Below are positions 50,516 through 59,248 of a stretch of DNA of 64,000 nucleotides, piece by piece. The notes below the pieces were generated by a model. The model saw only the letters and a program-made list of their open reading frames with translations. It did no database searches and was not told the origin of the DNA. The DNA comes from a virus. Position 1 is the first letter of the stretch, and every line of letters begins with the position of its first letter. Position numbers and translations under genes: made by a program. The stretch covers positions 1 to 64,000 of IMG/VR virus record IMGVR_UViG_3300035459_000118. One strand, 5' to 3'.

Positions 50516-53500
50516 ATGTTTACACACCTGCATGTCCATAATCACTTCAGCTACCTCGATGGCTTCGGTACCGAAGAAGAATACATCAAAAGAGCCAAAG
50601 AACTCGGAATGACACATCTTGCTATCACAAATCACGGGAACGTGGATGGCAATATCAAATTTCAAAAAGCCTGTAAGAAAGCTGGGATCACCCCCATCCA
50701 TGGGTGCGAACTCTATGTTATTCCTGATGAATATCAAAAACCCAAAGGCGAAAAAAGAGGACATATAATCGTCCTTGTTAAAAACGCGAAGGGATGGCAG
50801 AATCTTTGTCAAATGCTCACCATCGCCCACCTTGAGGGCTTCTACTATAGGCCTCGCATCGGATACAAGAATTTTCTGGAACGGTGCGAAGGGTTGGTCG
50901 TTCTGACAGGCTGTTCTTCTTCGTTTTTAGCAAAAGACACCACCGACAAAGCACTTGATTTCGTTTCCGCATTGTATGACAAAATAGGGTCAGATTTATA
51001 TCTGGAAACAATGCCCCACCGTCTGGAAGAACAAGACAAACAAAACGCTCTGTGCCTCGATTTTCAGGGACAAGTAGGAAATATTAAGCTAGTTGCCACC
51101 AACGACTGTCATTATATCCATCCCGATGAAGCCGAATCCCAAGAAGTTCTTTTGGCAATTCAAACCAAAAAGAAATGGTCAGAAACCGACCGTTATCGCT
51201 TTACTATCAGAGGGCTTTACCTCAAGTCAGAAGAAGAAATGCGCCGAGCATTCAAATTACAAGCAATTCTCTCTGATTCCCAAATCGATCAGGCATTTGC
51301 TTCAACGATGGAAATAGCTGAAAAATGCCAATTTCTGATTCCTAAACAGGACATCTCTCTCCCAAAAGTTCCTGGATATGAAAACGAAGACCCAGGGAAA
51401 TTTATATGGGACCTAGCCGAGAAGAAACTCTTAAAAATCAGCGAAAATTGGTCGACTGAAAAGATCAATATATACTTGGACCGGCTTTCAGAAGAATGGA
51501 AGTTGATAAATTCAAAGAACTTCAGTCAATATTTTATGATCATCTGGGAATTAACTTCTTGGTGCCGTAAGAATAAAATACCCGTTGGCCCTGGCCGTGG
51601 CAGCGTAGGAGGGAGCCTTCTGGCTTATCTTTTGGAAATCACTACGTGTCTAGACCCCATTGAGTATCATCTTTTGTTTTCTCGTTTTATCGCAGAAGAC
51701 CGTATTGATTATCCTGATATCGACTTAGACTTTGCCGATATAGAACGTCTTAGAATTCGCGAACATCTTGAAGCCCTTTATGGGAAAGATCACATTTCCT
51801 CCCTTTCCACATTCACAACAATGAAAGGAAGGGGTTGTGTTCGTGATGTTTGCCGGGTATTTGAAGTTCCAATATACGAAGTCGATGCATTGGCAAAATC
51901 TATTTTTGAAGACCCAGAATCAGATGAAAGTGGCGTTGAAAATGTTTTAAAAAACACCGATTTTGGGAAGGTATTTCTTGAAAAGAACCCCAAGGTATGT
52001 CAGCATATTCTAAAGCTGGAAGGTCAATGCCGTGGAGCCGGCCAACATGCAGCGGCAATAATGATTTCCGGAGAAAGCCTCCGCAACGGGACAAGAGGCA
52101 ACCTTGTCATGCGCTCCGAGGAAACCGTCACCAATTGGGATATGGGGGACTCTGAATACGTAGGATTAATGAAACTCGATGTCCTTGGGTTGAATACCCT
52201 TTCCGTATTAGAAGAAGCCAAACGGCTCATTATCAAAAACTCAGCAAAAACAGGGTTTGATTTCGACTCAATCCCATTGAATGATGAAAAAGTTTACCAG
52301 AGTCTTTATGAAGGAAACACCAATGGAGTTTTTCAGTTTTCAGCTTGGGCGACTACCAATCTTGCCAAACAACTTAAAGCAACCAATATTTTTGAACTCG
52401 CCGACATCATCGCCCTAGTAAGGCCAGGTCCAGCAGACAGCGGACAAACCGACTTGTATATTAAACGAAAGAACGAAGGGTTGGAATGGCAACCAAAGCA
52501 TCAAATTTATGAAGAAATAACTAGGAATACTTTTGGCATCATCGTGTATCAAGAACAAGTAATGGAAGTTATTCATAAGGTCGCTGGATTACCTTATGCT
52601 ACTGCTGATAAGATTCGCAAGATCATTGGTAAAAAAAGAGATGTTAAAGAATTCCAGCCTTATAAGGATGCCTTTATACAAGGTTGCGCAAAGATGAAAA
52701 CCCTCTCCCATAAAGAGGCTGAAGAATTCTGGGAGATGCTTGAAAAACACGCACACTATAGTTTTAACAAATCCCATTCTATCGCCTATGCCCTTATCGG
52801 TTATTGGACTTCTTGGATAAAGGTCCATTTCCCCGTTGAATTCATCTGCGCTTCTCTTACTTACGGTTCAGAAAGCAAGAAAGAAGATCTCCTACAAGAA
52901 GCCTTCGATATGGGGTTGAAAATCATTACCCCCAAAATTGGTATTTCTGATGCAACAGTATGGGTAGCAAAAGACGACTCCCTCTATATCCCATTCAATG
53001 AAATAAAAGGGGTCGGAGATACGACCGCCAAGAAACTGAGTGAGGTTAAAGAAGCCGCAATTCCTATACGCAAGGGCTTCTTTTGGCCAACCAAGCAAAT
53101 TAAAGCTCCTCAAAAATCGGTTAATAAAAAAGTAGACTCATTGCTTGCTCAAATTGCCGAGGCTGAAAATACTTCTAAAGATTTATCGGAATTCTTCTCT
53201 TTCAAAATCCCTTCTGATCGGCAAAAAAATTACGATATTCTGAAAAGAACTATACCTCAATTTGACGGGAACAAAAGATGGTTGAACCTCGATGTCCCTG
53301 AAATTAAAAGCAACCAACCATTAATTTATGAAAAATCTTTTGTCCCAAAACGATCGCTCGGAAGATGTAACGATTGCGAACTGCACAAGGAATGCGACGG
53401 TCCAGTCCCATCTTCGCCAGGAATATTCAATGTCGGAATAATAGGAGAGGCTCCAGGATTTGATGAAAATCAACAAAAGAAAGGTTTTGTTGGTAAGTCT

Positions 53501-53890
53501 GGGAAGATGCTTTGGGATGAACTGATAAAATATGATCTTCGGAGAGAAGACTTCCATGTCGGTAATGCTGCTAAATGTTATCCCGGGATCAACAAAACTC
53601 CATCTGCCGAACAACTGAAAATTTGTTCAGAAAAATGGTTGTTCCCCGAACTAAAAGAAATTGACTGTAAATTGATACTGGCTTTTGGCAATTGTTGCCT
53701 CCAGGCATTTATGGGGAAGAAATCGGGGATAACTCAGATAAGCGGAACCACGGAATGGTGCGAGAAAGCTGGAGCCTGGATATGCTTTTGTGTTCACCCC
53801 GCATTTGTTTTAAGAAGCCCAGAAAATAAAAACCTCTTTAAGTCTGGAATTAAAAACTTCGTCGATAAAATTCGTCTATTAGAAGGGTAA
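50516..53890 (+). CDS. dnaE: DnaE-type DNA polymerase III alpha fused to a UDG family 4-like domain
   Basis: 1124 residues. The PHP domain begins HLHVHNHFSYLDG. The palm has GPGRGSVGGSLLAYLLEIT and PDIDLDFAD (catalytic Asp pair). The fingers have NKSHSIAYALIGYW. The C-terminal 190 residues, after a linker, match iron-sulfur uracil-DNA glycosylases: CNDCELHKECDG, GEAPGFDENQQKKGFVGKSG, NAAKCYPGINKTPSAEQ and HPAFVLRSPE. The polymerase lacks the usual bacterial clamp/tau tail. The glycosylase-like domain may read bases such as uracil or hmU at the fork. A single continuous frame; GAGGT before the ATG. Confidence 0.88.
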   Translation: MFTHLHVHNHFSYLDGFGTEEEYIKRAKELGMTHLAITNHGNVDGNIKFQKACKKAGITPIHGCELYVIPDEYQKPKGEKRGHIIVLVKNAKGWQNLCQMLTIAHLEGFYYRPRIGYKNFLERCEGLVVLTGCSSSFLAKDTTDKALDFVSALYDKIGSDLYLETMPHRLEEQDKQNALCLDFQGQVGNIKLVATNDCHYIHPDEAESQEVLLAIQTKKKWSETDRYRFTIRGLYLKSEEEMRRAFKLQAILSDSQIDQAFASTMEIAEKCQFLIPKQDISLPKVPGYENEDPGKFIWDLAEKKLLKISENWSTEKINIYLDRLSEEWKLINSKNFSQYFMIIWELTSWCRKNKIPVGPGRGSVGGSLLAYLLEITTCLDPIEYHLLFSRFIAEDRIDYPDIDLDFADIERLRIREHLEALYGKDHISSLSTFTTMKGRGCVRDVCRVFEVPIYEVDALAKSIFEDPESDESGVENVLKNTDFGKVFLEKNPKVCQHILKLEGQCRGAGQHAAAIMISGESLRNGTRGNLVMRSEETVTNWDMGDSEYVGLMKLDVLGLNTLSVLEEAKRLIIKNSAKTGFDFDSIPLNDEKVYQSLYEGNTNGVFQFSAWATTNLAKQLKATNIFELADIIALVRPGPADSGQTDLYIKRKNEGLEWQPKHQIYEEITRNTFGIIVYQEQVMEVIHKVAGLPYATADKIRKIIGKKRDVKEFQPYKDAFIQGCAKMKTLSHKEAEEFWEMLEKHAHYSFNKSHSIAYALIGYWTSWIKVHFPVEFICASLTYGSESKKEDLLQEAFDMGLKIITPKIGISDATVWVAKDDSLYIPFNEIKGVGDTTAKKLSEVKEAAIPIRKGFFWPTKQIKAPQKSVNKKVDSLLAQIAEAENTSKDLSEFFSFKIPSDRQKNYDILKRTIPQFDGNKRWLNLDVPEIKSNQPLIYEKSFVPKRSLGRCNDCELHKECDGPVPSSPGIFNVGIIGEAPGFDENQQKKGFVGKSGKMLWDELIKYDLRREDFHVGNAAKCYPGINKTPSAEQLKICSEKWLFPELKEIDCKLILAFGNCCLQAFMGKKSGITQISGTTEWCEKAGAWICFCVHPAFVLRSPENKNLFKSGIKNFVDKIRLLEG

Positions 53891-53898
53891 CTTATTAT

Positions 53899-54711
53899 AT
53901 GATAATTTATAAAATTGAAAATAAAATTAATGGTAAAATTTACATTGGAAAAACAACAAAATTATTAAATCAAAGAATTGCTGGTCATATAAAACAAAAT
54001 CACTCTCGTATTCAAAAAGCCTTAAGAAAATACGGGATTGAATCTTTTATAATTTCTACTATTGATTCCGCAACTTCGCAAGAATCCCTCAATGAAAAAG
54101 AAAAGTATTGGATTAAAACTTTGAATTGTCAACACCCTAATGGATATAATTTTACTATCGGTGGAGATGGGGGACCAACATGGACAGGAGGAAGACACAC
54201 CCAAGAAACAATAAAGAAAATGAAAGAAAGAAAATTTTCAGAAGAACATAAACAAAAATTAAAAGGTCCTAAATCAGAAGAACATAAACAAAAAATTTCA
54301 AAAGCTCTTTCCGGAGAAAGAAATCCTAATTATGGGAAGCCTCTTTCTGAAGAAACAAAATTAAAAAAGAGATTAGCGATGTTAGGGAGAAAAGATTCAG
54401 AAGAAACAAAACTAAAAAAGAAAAATGCAGCGACAGGGAAACATCCTTCTGATGAAACGAGGATTAAACAAAGGGAATCGCATTTAGGGCAAATTTGGAG
54501 CGATGAAGCAAGAGAAAAAAGTCGAAAAGCCCATTTAAATAAATCACATATTTGTAGCGACGAGACAAAAGAAAAAATACGTAAGTCTCGCTTAAACATA
54601 AAGCATTCCAAAGAATCAAAAGAAAAAATGAGTAAAATCAAGAAAGGGAAACCATGGAATCAAGCGAGAAGAGATGCATATAATAAAAAATATCAAAAAC
54701 TTCGTCAATAA
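53899..54711 (+). CDS. GIY-YIG homing endonuclease with NUMOD3 repeats
   Basis: 270 residues. IIYKIENKINGKIYIGKTT (GIY-YIG), a Glu-containing helix (LNEKEKYWIKTLNC), then seven to eight NUMOD3-like helices of the form SEE-x-K-x-K. The N-terminal 90 residues are about as similar to the GIY-YIG at 28169 as relatives would be. It sits between polymerase and recombination genes, AT-rich, freestanding and apparently intact. Confidence 0.85.
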   Translation: MIIYKIENKINGKIYIGKTTKLLNQRIAGHIKQNHSRIQKALRKYGIESFIISTIDSATSQESLNEKEKYWIKTLNCQHPNGYNFTIGGDGGPTWTGGRHTQETIKKMKERKFSEEHKQKLKGPKSEEHKQKISKALSGERNPNYGKPLSEETKLKKRLAMLGRKDSEETKLKKKNAATGKHPSDETRIKQRESHLGQIWSDEAREKSRKAHLNKSHICSDETKEKIRKSRLNIKHSKESKEKMSKIKKGKPWNQARRDAYNKKYQKLRQ

Positions 54712-54735
54712 AATTTATCTGCTGCAAGGGAATTA

Positions 54736-54763
54736 AAATTCATTAAAAAACGGTATAATAAAA
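54736..54763 (+). promoter_or_regulatory. Promoter M4
   Basis: ATTCATTAAAA, five nt ending CGG, TATAAT, followed by GGAGGAG and the KTSC gene; restarts transcription after the mobile element. Confidence 0.65.
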
Positions 54764-54782
54764 ATACGGAGGAGAATATAAA

Positions 54783-55118
54783 ATGGCTTCAAGATTCAAT
54801 ATGTCCAAAGCTCCCGAAAAAGCGGAAGAACCCAAACCGATCCTTATTCCTGTGAAGTCCTCGACGCTTGATGCTATTGGGTATGATCGGGAAAAGGAAG
54901 AATTGACCATCGCATTCAAAGGTGGGTCCCAGTACCTTTATACGAAGGTTCCCGCCAAGACATTCGATACCCTTATGACTCCGCCCGAAGGCTCCTCGCA
55001 TGGGAAGTTCTTCCACTCTAACATCAAAGGGAAATTTGATTTCGTAAAAATCAAGCAGGGCATCAAGAAGGAGAAGAAGGCAGGAGCAATAAATGATAAC
55101 AATAACAACTCCATATAA
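54783..55118 (+). CDS. KTSC domain protein
   Basis: 111 residues. VKSSTLDAIGYDREKEELTI, then FKGGSQYLYTKVPAKTFDTL and SHGKFFHSNIKGKF match the KTSC domain, found in phage and repair-related proteins, whose biochemical role is unknown. It begins MASRFNMSK, sharing the SRFN motif. Overlaps the next gene by 26 bases. Confidence 0.75.
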   Translation: MASRFNMSKAPEKAEEPKPILIPVKSSTLDAIGYDREKEELTIAFKGGSQYLYTKVPAKTFDTLMTPPEGSSHGKFFHSNIKGKFDFVKIKQGIKKEKKAGAINDNNNNSI

Positions 55119-55299
55119 GGAAAAAAGACTCGGAGTTGGGGAATGTGTTACTCTAACATATGAACATGCAAAAGCACTAGAGTCTTTGTTAGCACGTACA
55201 AATTTTGGATATGGCGATCAAATTAAAATCATTAATAGTAAAGTTTTTGTTTTAAATGAACAAGAAGAAGAAACAGATCAAGAAGAAATAGAAATATAG
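55093..55299 (+). CDS. Small hypothetical protein
   Basis: 68 residues. VTLTYEHAKALESLLARTNF and an acidic end (EEETDQEEIEI). No strong ribosome site is evident, so translation is probably coupled to the KTSC gene. Family unknown. Confidence 0.55.
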   Translation: MITITTPYKEKRLGVGECVTLTYEHAKALESLLARTNFGYGDQIKIINSKVFVLNEQEEETDQEEIEI

Positions 55300-55309
55300 G
55301 ACTGTAATA

Positions 55310-55849
55310 ATGTCATTTGAAACTCCCGACCTCAATTATGCCGAAGACATCAAGGTAGACCCATACAACCTTGACCTTGAATGGGCTCAGTTGCCAGGTT
55401 TGCATTCCAAGTGGGCAACCAGGCTTATTGAGGTTGAGAATCAGCGCGACCGGCTCAGGGAACAGATCGAGCTGAAATATGCCGAATTGGATCTGGAAAT
55501 CCGATCCAACCTCGCGCAATACAAACTGGGAGAAGGCTCTCCGGAACGTGCGATTAAATCCACCATCGTAAAGAATGAACAATATAAAACCCTCCAGCAG
55601 CAATACCTGAACGCGAAGTATGCGGCGAAAGTCTTGAGGATCGCCGTTAAGGGAATAAAAGATAAAGAGAAAACCATCGATCGTTTGACCAAGCTCTATC
55701 ATGATCAGTATTACATGAAGCCGTACAAAGGCAAAGAGGAGGGTGAGTTGTCAGAAAGAAAGCCGGAAGATGAGGCAACCGAAAACACGGCAGGGGCAAC
55801 GGCAGCCCTTAATGCCCATATGAACGTAAAAAGGTTTTTCAGGAGATAA
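55310..55849 (+). CDS. UvsY-like recombination mediator (candidate)
   Basis: 179 residues. DPYNLDLEWAQLPGLHSKWA, followed by coiled helices with regularly placed Glu/Arg/Lys, matches the shape of phage UvsY-type proteins, which help RecA-like proteins displace SSB. Located beside SSB and RecA genes. The C-terminus reads HMNVKRFFRR, another clamp-tail-like end. The family call is moderate. Confidence 0.6.
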   Translation: MSFETPDLNYAEDIKVDPYNLDLEWAQLPGLHSKWATRLIEVENQRDRLREQIELKYAELDLEIRSNLAQYKLGEGSPERAIKSTIVKNEQYKTLQQQYLNAKYAAKVLRIAVKGIKDKEKTIDRLTKLYHDQYYMKPYKGKEEGELSERKPEDEATENTAGATAALNAHMNVKRFFRR

Positions 55850-55851
55850 TA

Positions 55852-55989
55852 ATGGACCTTCTAAAGTGGGTCGGAGTAACAATTTTGGCAATAATAGGCG
55901 TCTGGATCTTCGGGAGACTTTTCTGGGGATCTTTGTTCGTCAGTTTTTTTAAGGCAAAAGAAAGATATACAAACAAAAAGGAAGAATAG
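55852..55989 (+). CDS. Small membrane protein
   Basis: 45 residues with one membrane helix (GVTILAIIGVWIFGRLFWG) and a basic end. Starts two bases after the preceding stop with AGGAGA upstream. Its function in a recombination-gene cluster is unclear. Confidence 0.55.
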   Translation: MDLLKWVGVTILAIIGVWIFGRLFWGSLFVSFFKAKERYTNKKEE

Positions 55990-56003
55990 AAAGGAGAAAA
56001 GAA

Positions 56004-56372
56004 ATGAATCAGCAGCAACGAAGTTATGCATTGAATCGAATAAACGAGATTCAAAAAGAGAAGGTGGCCGCGATTAAAGCCCGATTCACCATGCCGGCGA
56101 AGAAATTGGAAGGGGAGGAATTTGTCTCTCTTATCCGGGCCGGAAAAGTGAAGCTAAGGGCCGACGCCCAGTATTATCATGATCTCAACAAGGCATTTGA
56201 TTTCTCGAAATATGAACACGCGGAGCGGTACGACTCGACCAAGGGAGATCCCATCATCTTCAAGGTAGAAAAAGAGGCAGGCAAAGCAAAAGATATCGTC
56301 ATGTTTACCAACGAGGAACCGCGATGTGAGGCGGCAATCGCTAATTTCATCGCACAAATCGATAAGTTATAA
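56004..56372 (+). CDS. Hypothetical protein
   Basis: 122 residues, helical with basic N-terminus (MNQQQRSYALNRINEIQKEK), patches RADAQYYHDLNKAFDF and EEPRCEAAIANF. AAAGGAG precedes the ATG. Lies immediately before SSB; could be a DNA-binding accessory. Family unknown. Confidence 0.6.
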   Translation: MNQQQRSYALNRINEIQKEKVAAIKARFTMPAKKLEGEEFVSLIRAGKVKLRADAQYYHDLNKAFDFSKYEHAERYDSTKGDPIIFKVEKEAGKAKDIVMFTNEEPRCEAAIANFIAQIDKL

Positions 56373-56397
56373 TTAAATCAAAGTGAAAGGAGAAAGT

Positions 56398-57558
56398 ATG
56401 GGAGTTGATCGTGAAAAGATGAAGCAAGACCTGCTCAACAGGACTAAGGAGTCCTATGACAGGAAGGATGGGGAGGCGGGTCAAAACCACTTCGATCCGG
56501 AACTGGAGATCCCGTTCTGGAAACCGGGAACAACCCAGGGAAAGCCTCATATCATTGACACCATACCGTTCCTGGCGGGACCAAATTTTCCCACCAACGT
56601 CCCCAGACCGGTGCGGGAAGGAGACTTTGCCTACGTATTGGACTTATGGGTTCACAAAGCTGTCGGTCCCGGAAAGGCTACTGTCGTTTGCCCGGCACGA
56701 AACTACGGCAAAAGATGCCCAGTCTGCGAAGACGTCGAGAACCTCATGACAACAACAGGTCAGGAATACCTCGACATTCCCCATCACGCAAAGCGTCAGT
56801 GCACCTACAACGTCCTCGTGATGGATGATGCAGTTACTGAGGCCAAAGGTGTTCAGGTCTGGGATGTCAGCCACAAGTATTCCGAAAAGGCCATTGCCTC
56901 CCTAGCGATTTCGGCAAGAGGAGGGGGGTACATTGCCTTCTCCTCCCCGGAAAAGGGCATCGGCAAATCCATTGCCTTTGATGTCGCCAAGGATAAGTAC
57001 AAGACGATCAGTGGGCATCGGTTCGAGGAAAGAAATTACGATATCCCCCAGGAAATACTAGACCAAGCAATTCCCCTTGATACCATCATCAAAATCTACA
57101 CGGCGGAAGAGCTGATCGAGATCCTCTATCCGGATGGAGTTAAGCCTGAGGCGGCAGGCACTGGGAATCCTCCCGTTGAGACTGCCGGCACCGGCGGACT
57201 GCGATCATTGAGAAATCAAGGCGGAGCTCCTGATGCTGGAACGGTAGCCGGTCCAGGTCCCGTCCGTACCTTGAAAGGAACTGCAGGATTAACTCCGAAG
57301 ACGGATACCTGCCCCATCGGCGGAAACTATGCCGACGACCATGATAAGTATGAGGAATGCAAGGCCTGCGAAAAGTTCAAGGCATGTGCCGAAGCCCTCG
57401 ATCTCAAGGATGCCGCTCGATCTCAGAATAAAACGGCCGAGACCACACAGACAACTACGACACAGGCAGCAGCGACCGGAGCTGCCGCAACTACCGCTGG
57501 AGCAGGGACAGTTGCCCCTCCTAGGAGAACGCTACTCCGTCGTCCTCCCGCAGTATAG
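56398..57558 (+). CDS. Single-stranded DNA-binding protein (T4 gp32-like)
   Basis: 386 residues from ATG at 56398 with AAAGGAG 5 nt upstream. The OB-fold core includes NYGKRCPVCED (part of a zinc site) and PHHAKRQCTYNVLVMDD. After about residue 250 the tail is Ala/Gly/Thr-rich, with a second Cys group (CPIGGNYADDHDKYEECKAC) and the end RRTLLRRPPAV instead of an acidic tip. It coats single-stranded DNA in replication and recombination, next to UvsY-like and RecA genes. Confidence 0.75.
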   Translation: MGVDREKMKQDLLNRTKESYDRKDGEAGQNHFDPELEIPFWKPGTTQGKPHIIDTIPFLAGPNFPTNVPRPVREGDFAYVLDLWVHKAVGPGKATVVCPARNYGKRCPVCEDVENLMTTTGQEYLDIPHHAKRQCTYNVLVMDDAVTEAKGVQVWDVSHKYSEKAIASLAISARGGGYIAFSSPEKGIGKSIAFDVAKDKYKTISGHRFEERNYDIPQEILDQAIPLDTIIKIYTAEELIEILYPDGVKPEAAGTGNPPVETAGTGGLRSLRNQGGAPDAGTVAGPGPVRTLKGTAGLTPKTDTCPIGGNYADDHDKYEECKACEKFKACAEALDLKDAARSQNKTAETTQTTTTQAAATGAAATTAGAGTVAPPRRTLLRRPPAV

Positions 57559-57577
57559 TTCGGAAAAGAAAGCACAT

Positions 57578-57601
57578 GGACCGGGAAATTGTCCCCGGTC
57601 C
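57578..57601 (+). other. Hairpin after SSB gene
   Basis: GGACCGGG pairs with CCCGGTCC over an 8-base loop. No U-run follows; a likely mRNA 3'-protecting or processing site between SSB and RecA genes. Confidence 0.5.
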
Positions 57602-57629
57602 TCCGCAATCATAAAAAGAGGAATCTTAC

Positions 57630-58679
57630 ATGCCATTTAATGTCCCGAAGAAAAAGCAGGATACAAAAGAATTAATTTCTGACATCAAAGATACTATCGA
57701 AAACGGGGAACTTACCCCCATTGAACAAAAGCCAATCGAATGGGATAAGGTCCCAATCATAAGCACCGGATCAACTCTTCTTGACCTTACAATAAGCGGA
57801 GGAAAAACCTACGAAGGTGGCATTCCTGCTAGCATTTTCTGCGAAGTTCATGGTCCTCCAGGTTCCGGAAAAACAGCCATTCTTTCTACTGTTGGAGCCA
57901 ATGCTCAGCTCATGGGAGGGGACATGAGGCTTCAGGACCCTGAATCCAGAACTGATCAGGAATATGCCAGAATATATGAAATCGCATTGGACAAAACCAA
58001 TTATTCGCGACCAGCAAGAGTCGAAGATATATTTGAAGTTATCAAAACATGGGATACCCCAAAAAAACCAAAAGTCCTATTGACCGATTCCCTTGCTGCC
58101 TTAACCACTCAGATGGAACAAGACGATAAGGATGGAATGAGTCAACAAAGAGCCAAGCAATTTCATAAAGGATTCAGAACAAATGCAAGGATTATTGCCG
58201 AAATGCTTTGGCTTTGCTCAAACCAGGAAATTGATGGCCCCAAAGGAATGAATACTCCAGGAGGGAATGCTATCAAGTTCTATGCTTCACTTCGTATTCG
58301 TCTCCACCAAGTTGAAAAAATCGAAGTTAAAAAAGAGAACAAATATGGGGTTAAAGTAACCGACATTATTGGTATCGAAAGTGAGTGCTTTGTTACCAAA
58401 AGCACAGTTGACGATCCCTACCGTTCATGTCCTATCTGCATCGTCTTCGGCCTCGGGCTTGACGACGTCCGTGCAAATTTGCAATATTTGAAGGATATGC
58501 AAAAGCTTACTGGATACCCCACTCCTGATGGAAAGAAGTATATGGGAATGGATCAGGCAATTCTTCATATTGAAGAAAATGGGATGCAAAAGGCATTGAG
58601 AGATCAAACCATAATCATGTGGCATGAAATTCAGGAATTGTTCAAATTTAACCGAAGCCGAAAAAAGATTCACTATTAA
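57630..58679 (+). CDS. RecA/UvsX-type recombinase
   Basis: 349 residues. HGPPGSGKTAIL is Walker A at about 74; VLLTDSLAALTT is Walker B; MNTPGGNAIKFYASLRIRL is the L2/DNA-binding region and beta-strand core typical of RecA. It catalyses strand exchange with the UvsY-like and SSB products encoded just upstream. The N-terminus is MPFNVPKKK, close to the SRFN-x-P tag. Confidence 0.85.
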   Translation: MPFNVPKKKQDTKELISDIKDTIENGELTPIEQKPIEWDKVPIISTGSTLLDLTISGGKTYEGGIPASIFCEVHGPPGSGKTAILSTVGANAQLMGGDMRLQDPESRTDQEYARIYEIALDKTNYSRPARVEDIFEVIKTWDTPKKPKVLLTDSLAALTTQMEQDDKDGMSQQRAKQFHKGFRTNARIIAEMLWLCSNQEIDGPKGMNTPGGNAIKFYASLRIRLHQVEKIEVKKENKYGVKVTDIIGIESECFVTKSTVDDPYRSCPICIVFGLGLDDVRANLQYLKDMQKLTGYPTPDGKKYMGMDQAILHIEENGMQKALRDQTIIMWHEIQELFKFNRSRKKIHY

Positions 58680-58690
58680 AGGAGGAAAAT

Positions 58691-59248
58691 ATGTCTACAA
58701 GATTCATCGAAGCCTCAAAAGAGGCGTGTGAAATGACGGTCAAAGTTCAGCAGGAATGGTTCCCACAACTGGAAAAGGCCGTCATCAAATGCCTGTTTGA
58801 CACCAAGATGCGCAAACGGGGGAACAAGGTTGTCCTCGGCAGGATACTCAAGGCCAACGACCTGATCCGTCGGCTTACCGACACCATGGCCGAGGAAGGC
58901 TGCGACTATATCCTTTTCCTGGACGAAGTCGCCTTCACCAATATCCCTGATGCCGACAAAGTTCGGCTAGTGAGGCACGAACTCCGGCACTGCAAAGTCA
59001 CGGGAACCATCGAGAAACCAAAGTATAAGATCATACCCCATGACATTGAGGATTTTGTCATTGAGATCGAACTTAATAAAGACAAAATCAACTGGGCTAC
59101 CGATGCTGCTCGGCTCGTTACCGACATCTACGAGCAGATCGAAGAGACCAAAAATGAAGAAGAACAAAAGAAAGAAACTCAAGAACCTCCGGCACAGCAG
59201 CAAGCGGTTGCCCCCAAAAGCCGATTTGGCTCACCGAGGACTGCATAG
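58691..59248 (+). CDS. Putative phage metallopeptidase
   Basis: 185 residues. VRHELRHCKV with HExxH, preceded by FLDEVAFTNI, matches the putative phage metallopeptidase family found near replication genes. Both ends carry motif-like peptides: MSTRFIEAS and KSRFGSPRTA. GGAGG before the ATG. Cleaved target unknown. Confidence 0.75.
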   Translation: MSTRFIEASKEACEMTVKVQQEWFPQLEKAVIKCLFDTKMRKRGNKVVLGRILKANDLIRRLTDTMAEEGCDYILFLDEVAFTNIPDADKVRLVRHELRHCKVTGTIEKPKYKIIPHDIEDFVIEIELNKDKINWATDAARLVTDIYEQIEETKNEEEQKKETQEPPAQQQAVAPKSRFGSPRTA

